DNA of 9,816 nt. Origin: Thermoplasmatota archaeon. GTDB lineage: Archaea > Thermoplasmatota > E2 > JACPAO01 > JAHFTW01. The notes beneath the pieces are model-generated. The model was not told the origin of the DNA. It made no database searches and worked only from the letters and a program-made list of their open reading frames with translations. The DNA lies in contig JANQNI010000342.1 of assembly GCA_028289805.1 (NCBI GenBank), forward strand, positions 1 to 9,816, written 5' to 3'. Positions 5,966 to 9,816 of the stretch are shown here, one piece after another. Positions within the stretch are counted from its first letter, which is position 1, and each line of letters starts with the position of its first letter. The position numbers and the translations under genes are program-made.

Positions 5966-8148
5966 CGGATGCTCGCCCCCGCCGGCATGGGGCGCTGCGG
6001 GTTGAGCACGCTCACGGCGCCGTCGTGGTCGGCGGCGAGGATCATGCCCTGGCTCTCGACGCCGCGCAGCTTGACGGGGGCGAGGTTGGCGACGAAGGCG
6101 ACGGTCTGTCCCTCCAGTTCGCGGGGCTCGTAGTACGCCCGCAGGCCGGCGACGACCTGCCGTTCGCCCAGGTCGCCCACGTCGAGCTTGAGGACGTACA
6201 GCTTGTCCGCCTTGGGGTGTTCCTCGACGTGCTTGATGGTGGCGATGCGCAGTTGCACCTTCTGGAAGGTGTCGAAGTCGACGACGCCGGCCTCGGGAGC
6301 TTCCTGCTTGGCGTCCGCCGGCTTCTTCGCGTCCTTCGCCGTGCTCTTCTTGGACGCCTCGGTCGCCTTCGCGTCGGCCTCGGCGCCGGGCAGTTCCTTG
6401 GGGTCGAGCTTGCGAAACAGCGCCTGGGGCACGGGCAGCGCGTGCCCGGTCTGCAGCGGCGCCGTGGCGGCGCTCCAGGGGGCGTCGTGGACGCTGCCGT
6501 CCTCGCCGAGCATGCTCCAGGTCTTCTGGGCGGCGTCGGGCAGGTAGGGTGCCATGTAGACGGCGAGGGCCTTGACGACGCGCAGGAGGGCGTACAGGGC
6601 GGCCTCGCCGGCGGCGCGGTCCTCCTTCAGGAGCTTCCAGGGGGCGGCCTCCTGCATGGTCTGGTTGCCCCAGCCGGCGAAGTTCAGGAGGCGCCGGACG
6701 GCCTTCTTCAGTTCGACCGCGTCCAGTCGGTCGGCCATGTCGCGGCCGCACGCCTCGACCTCCGCCAGCACGTCGCGTTCCAGGTCGCTGTCGGCGGGGG
6801 GCGCGGGGATGGTGCCCAGGTTCTTCTGCGTGAAGCTCAGGACGCGGTGGACGAGGTTGCCGAGGGTGCCGACCAGTTCGTCGTTGACCTTGCTCAGGAA
6901 GTCGTCCCAGGTCCAGTCGCTGTCGCGCTGCTCGGGCATGTTGACGCTGAGGTAGTAGCGCACGGCGTCGGCCTGGAAGCGGTCCAGGACGTCGTGGACG
7001 GCGATGGAGACGCCGCGGGACTTGCTGAACTGCTGGCCGCTGAGGTTGAGAAACTCGTTGGCGGGCACGTCGAAGGGCAGCACCAGCGGCGCCTGGCCGT
7101 TCTTCTCCCGCCACTCGTTGTAGGCGGTGAGGATGGCGGGCCAGATGATGGTGTGGAAGGGGATGTTGTCCTTGCCGAGGAAGTAGTAGCTGCGGCTCTC
7201 GGGGTCGGCCCAGTAGCGCCGCCAGCCGTCCGCGTCCGCGGGGGCGGGGGCACCGGGGACGTCCGCGGCCAGGTTGGCGGCGCCGGCCGGGAGGCCCTCG
7301 AAGTCGCCCCGGCTGGCGCGCTCGGCCCACTCCACGGCGGACGTGAAGTAGCCGCAGACGGCCTCGAACCAGACGTAGATGCGCTTGTCCTCGAAGCCCT
7401 CCAGGGGGATGGGGACGCCCCAGGTGAGGTCGCGGGTGATGGCGCGGTCCTGGAGGCCCTCGCGCAGCCAGTTCTGGGTGAAGTTCTGGGTGTTGGCGCG
7501 CCAATGCTCCTTGTGCTGGGCGAAGTAGCGCTCCAGCTTGGGTTGCAGCTTGGACAGGAGGAAGAAGAAGTGGTCCGTGTCGCGGAACTCGATGGGCGCG
7601 TCGGGGTTGAGCTTGCTGCGGGGGTCCTGGAGCTCCTGCGGGTCGAGGGTCTTGCCGCAGTGGTCGCACTGGTCGCCGCGGGCGCCCTCTGTGTTGCAGT
7701 GGGGGCAGGTGCCCTCCACGTAACGGTCGGGCAGGAAGCGGCCGGCCTTGGTGTCGTAGGGGGCCTGCTGGGTGCGCTTCTCGATGTAGCCCATCTCCAG
7801 GCACGCCAGGAAGATCTCCTGCACCAGTGCCTCGTGGTTCGCCGTCGTGGTGCGGGTGAAGAGGTCGAATCCGATGCCGAGGCGGCGCAGCGCCTCGACG
7901 TGCTCCGCGTGGAACGCGTCGACCACCTCCGTCGGCGTCCGTCCCTCGCCCTCGGCCTTGAGGAGGATGGGGGTGCCGTGGCAGTCCGAGCCGGAGACCA
8001 TCAGGACGTCGCGGCCGGCCATGCGCTGGTAGCGGCGGAAGACGTCGGGGGGCAGGAGGCTGCCGGCGACGTGGCCCAGGTGGAGACCACCGTTGGCGTA
8101 GGGCCAGGCGACGCCCACGAGGACGGGCGGCGGGGACGGGTTCGACAC
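5962..8148 (-). CDS. metG: Methionyl-tRNA synthetase with fused C-terminal tRNA-binding domain
   Basis: A 728-residue class I aminoacyl-tRNA synthetase that charges tRNA-Met. The catalytic core begins with VGVAWPYANGGLHLGH (HIGH motif as HLGH, 23-26). The connective peptide has one zinc knuckle (C148, C151, C161, C164). The second cysteine pair set expected in archaeal enzymes is replaced by YDTKAG (131-136) and DPRSKL (175-180), as in E. coli MetG. The KMSKS motif is FSKSRG (374-379). An Ala/Pro/Gly-rich insertion lies at about 287-308. The anticodon-binding helical domain spans about 420-580. An Ala/Lys/Asp-rich linker (590-620) leads to an EMAP-like tRNA-binding OB domain (about 622-728). 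GTG 8148 is preferred because little protein precedes the core; GTG 8160 would add four residues. The next gene in the operon is the PHP gene. Confidence 0.96.
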   Translation of the reverse strand: MSNPSPPPVLVGVAWPYANGGLHLGHVAGSLLPPDVFRRYQRMAGRDVLMVSGSDCHGTPILLKAEGEGRTPTEVVDAFHAEHVEALRRLGIGFDLFTRTTTANHEALVQEIFLACLEMGYIEKRTQQAPYDTKAGRFLPDRYVEGTCPHCNTEGARGDQCDHCGKTLDPQELQDPRSKLNPDAPIEFRDTDHFFFLLSKLQPKLERYFAQHKEHWRANTQNFTQNWLREGLQDRAITRDLTWGVPIPLEGFEDKRIYVWFEAVCGYFTSAVEWAERASRGDFEGLPAGAANLAADVPGAPAPADADGWRRYWADPESRSYYFLGKDNIPFHTIIWPAILTAYNEWREKNGQAPLVLPFDVPANEFLNLSGQQFSKSRGVSIAVHDVLDRFQADAVRYYLSVNMPEQRDSDWTWDDFLSKVNDELVGTLGNLVHRVLSFTQKNLGTIPAPPADSDLERDVLAEVEACGRDMADRLDAVELKKAVRRLLNFAGWGNQTMQEAAPWKLLKEDRAAGEAALYALLRVVKALAVYMAPYLPDAAQKTWSMLGEDGSVHDAPWSAATAPLQTGHALPVPQALFRKLDPKELPGAEADAKATEASKKSTAKDAKKPADAKQEAPEAGVVDFDTFQKVQLRIATIKHVEEHPKADKLYVLKLDVGDLGERQVVAGLRAYYEPRELEGQTVAFVANLAPVKLRGVESQGMILAADHDGAVSVLNPQRPMPAGASIR

Positions 8149-8170
8149 GTCGCGTGCCACCCGAAGCAGG

Positions 8171-8178
8171 CTCTTACG
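8171..8178. promoter_or_regulatory. Possible shared core promoter between metG and the divergent 91-aa gene
   Basis: CTCTTACG is the only AT-containing run in the 52-bp divergent gap. Its centre lies about 26-27 nt from both GTG starts (8148 on minus, 8201 on plus), the usual TATA-to-start distance in archaea. It may serve leaderless transcripts in both directions. The match to a TATA box is poor. Confidence 0.3.
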
Positions 8179-8200
8179 TCCTTCGCCCCGTGGGGGCGCC

Positions 8201-8476
8201 GTGGCGACGGAGTGGGAGGCGTACCTGATGCACCGCGTCGACGCGGCGCGCAGGCTCATGACGGTCCCCGGCAAGGGGGCGGAGGCGAGCGGTCGACTGT
8301 TCTTGGCCAAGCGGTGCCACGAGGCGGCCAAGGCGGGGCGCGACGTGCCGGGGGACCTGGACGCCCTCCTGGCACAGGTGCTGGAGGGGCTCTCCCCCGC
8401 CGCCCACGACGGCGCCCGGCGGGAGGCGGAGGCGATCCGTGCCGAGGCCGTCGGGGCCGGGCCGGGGGGACCGTAG
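8201..8476 (+). CDS. Hypothetical protein, 91 residues
   Basis: I do not recognise this protein. The frame has the strong third-position G/C bias of the neighbouring genes and fills the space between divergent metG and the phosphofructokinase, so it is probably a real gene. It looks mostly helical: WEAYLMHRVDAARRLM (5-20), then GRLFLAKRCHEAAKAGRDV (31-49), and a later stretch around LLAQVLEGL (56-64). It is rich in Ala, Arg and Glu, has no signal peptide or membrane segment, and ends in a Gly/Pro tail. The start is GTG 8201 with a G-run just upstream (8192-8196); ATG 8228 is an alternative. It is 45 nt from the phosphofructokinase start and may be cotranscribed with it. Confidence 0.65.
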   Translation: MATEWEAYLMHRVDAARRLMTVPGKGAEASGRLFLAKRCHEAAKAGRDVPGDLDALLAQVLEGLSPAAHDGARREAEAIRAEAVGAGPGGP

Positions 8477-8490
8477 ACGCCCGCCGTTCC

Positions 8491-8499
8491 CCTTTTCAC
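8491..8499 (+). promoter_or_regulatory. Weak TATA-like element before the phosphofructokinase gene
   Basis: CCTTTTCAC is centred about 26 nt before the GTG at 8522, in a gap without a Shine-Dalgarno. That placement fits a leaderless transcript from its own promoter. The sequence is a poor TATA match, and cotranscription with the upstream 91-aa gene is equally possible. Confidence 0.25.
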
Positions 8500-8521
8500 G
8501 CCGCCGCCGGTCGCGCCCCGC

Positions 8522-9766
8522 GTGCGCATCGGAATCCTCTGCGGCGGCGGCCCGGCCCCCGGCTTCAACGGCGTCATCAACGGCGTGAGCCTGGCGGCGC
8601 GGGCGCGCGGCTGGAGCGTCGTCGGCATCCCCTACGGCTACAGCCGCCTCATGGCGGGCGACACCGGCGACTGCCGGGAACTGACGGCCGACGACGTGGC
8701 GGGCATCGAGACGCGCGGCGGCGGCGTGCTGTTTACGAGCCGCGCCAACCCCAAGAAGTCGCCCGAGTCCATGCAGACCGTCGTCGACTCCGTGAAGGCG
8801 CTGGGCCTGGACGCCCTCGTCACCATCGGCGGCGACGACACGGCCAGTTCGGCCGCCGCCGTGGCCAAGGCGGTGGGCGGCGGCATGCGCGTGGCGCACG
8901 TGCCCAAGACCATCGACAACGACCTGCCCCTGCCCGGCGAGGCGCCCACGTTCGGCTTCGAGACGGCCAAGCACCTCGGCGCGCAGCTGTGCAAGAACCT
9001 GCGCGTGGACGCCCAGACCACGAACCGGTGGTACCTCGTGACCGCCATGGGCCGCAGCGCGGGGCACCTGAGCCTCGGCATGGCCGTCGGCGCCGGCGCC
9101 GACCTGTGCCTGATCCGGGAGGAGTTCGGCGAGGACGAGCCCATCCCGCTTTCCCGCGTGGCCGACCTCGTCGAGGCCGCCATCGCCAAGCGCCGCGCCG
9201 AGGGCCAGGAGTGGGGCCTCGCGGTGCTGGCGGAGGGCATCCTGGAGCGCCTCGCGCCGGAGGACCTCCAGCGCATCGCCAAGCTGGAGCTGGACGAGCA
9301 CGGCAACCCCCGCATGTCCGAGATCGACCTGGGCCGCGCCGTGCGCGACGAACTGGTCTCCCGCTTCGACGCACGCGACCTGAAGGTGGGCTTCGTGACC
9401 AAGATCATCGGCTACGAGCTGCGCTGCGCCGACCCCGTCGCCTTCGACGTCCAGTACACCCGGACGCTGGGGGCGGAGGCGGTGCGGTTCCTGGCCGAGG
9501 GCGAGGGCGACGGCATCATCGCCGTCGAGGCCGGCAAGGGCCGCGTGCTGCGCTTCGAGGACCTGTGGGACCCCGAGACCGGCCGCGTTCCGGTGCGCCG
9601 CGTGGACCTGGAGGGAACCGCCTGGACGAGCAGCCTGCCGTTGCAGGCCCGCGTGACGGCGGCGGACCTGGAGGGGGACGGCGCCGAGCGGCTCGGGGCG
9701 GCGGTCCGGACGACCGCCGACGACGTGCGGGCCTGCTTCGGGGCCGCCGCGACGGTGCCTGCGTAG
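8522..9766 (+). CDS. pfp: 6-phosphofructokinase, predicted pyrophosphate-dependent
   Basis: A 414-residue PFK-A family enzyme that phosphorylates fructose 6-phosphate to the 1,6-bisphosphate in glycolysis. Phosphate-donor loop: GGGPAPGFN (8-16). GGDD at 103-106 has Asp106 where ATP-dependent E. coli PfkA has Gly104, and PKTIDND (128-134) has Lys129 where PfkA has Gly124. Both substitutions are the known marks of the PPi-dependent enzyme (EC 2.7.1.90), which works reversibly. Asp132 is the expected catalytic base. MGRSAG (176-181) and AEG with E238 bind the sugar phosphate. The GYELRCADPVAFD segment (298-310) resembles the GYE-RCA-P--FD pattern of PFP-type enzymes rather than the RGG of ATP enzymes. 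The start is GTG 8522, just before the first beta strand, with no clear Shine-Dalgarno. Donor specificity is predicted, not shown. Confidence 0.93.
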   Translation: MRIGILCGGGPAPGFNGVINGVSLAARARGWSVVGIPYGYSRLMAGDTGDCRELTADDVAGIETRGGGVLFTSRANPKKSPESMQTVVDSVKALGLDALVTIGGDDTASSAAAVAKAVGGGMRVAHVPKTIDNDLPLPGEAPTFGFETAKHLGAQLCKNLRVDAQTTNRWYLVTAMGRSAGHLSLGMAVGAGADLCLIREEFGEDEPIPLSRVADLVEAAIAKRRAEGQEWGLAVLAEGILERLAPEDLQRIAKLELDEHGNPRMSEIDLGRAVRDELVSRFDARDLKVGFVTKIIGYELRCADPVAFDVQYTRTLGAEAVRFLAEGEGDGIIAVEAGKGRVLRFEDLWDPETGRVPVRRVDLEGTAWTSSLPLQARVTAADLEGDGAERLGAAVRTTADDVRACFGAAATVPA

Positions 9767-9816
9767 GCCCGTCCGCCCGGTAGCCCGACCCACGGGGCCC
9801 CCGACTTCCGCCGCTT

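Noticed and set aside
1..9816. Mobile elements, CRISPR arrays or defence islands
   Set aside because: No transposase or integrase motifs, no terminal inverted repeats with target duplications, no regularly spaced repeats; nearly all of the sequence is explained by housekeeping genes.

Overview
The window looks like chromosomal DNA of a high-GC archaeon (roughly 70 % GC by eye, with almost every third codon position G or C). Archaeal origin is supported by an MCM helicase, an NMD3 homolog, a DUF424 protein, origin-recognition-box-like motifs and an archaeal TATA box. A 129-aa protein resembling DUF6015, a family I associate with Thermoplasmata, points to a high-GC Thermoplasmatota lineage; that placement is an inference. 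No mobile element, CRISPR array, rRNA or tRNA was recognised.

Layout. At 1-788 (minus) is a ketopantoate reductase (PanE/ApbA family) gene cut by the left edge. The 331-bp gap 789-1119 separates it from the divergent mcm gene. This gap holds two 21-bp tandem elements, start points exactly 40 bp apart, that closely match the archaeal Orc1/Cdc6 origin recognition box, plus inverted repeats. It is the most interesting part of the window: a candidate replication origin or an initiator-controlled mcm promoter. From 1120 to 4625 (plus) runs a likely operon mcm - DUF424 - nmd3, joining the replicative helicase to a ribosome-biogenesis factor. An AT-rich TATA box at 4636-4642 then drives a single small winged-helix-like gene (4703-5092), which ends at a weak hairpin and pyrimidine tract.

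On the minus strand, 8148 down to 5234 carries metG (methionyl-tRNA synthetase with a fused C-terminal tRNA-binding domain) followed by a PHP phosphoesterase gene whose GTG start overlaps the metG stop by 4 nt. Divergent from metG, on the plus strand, are an unrecognised 91-aa gene (8201-8476) and a phosphofructokinase (8522-9766) that carries the residues of the pyrophosphate-dependent enzyme. The last 50 bases hold nothing I can identify.

How the parts fit: most genes are housekeeping (replication, ribosome maturation, translation, glycolysis, cofactor synthesis). Two look bacterial in type: the PPi-type phosphofructokinase, and the MetG with one zinc knuckle instead of the archaeal two. 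I see no clear new multi-gene system. The candidate origin next to mcm is the best lead.
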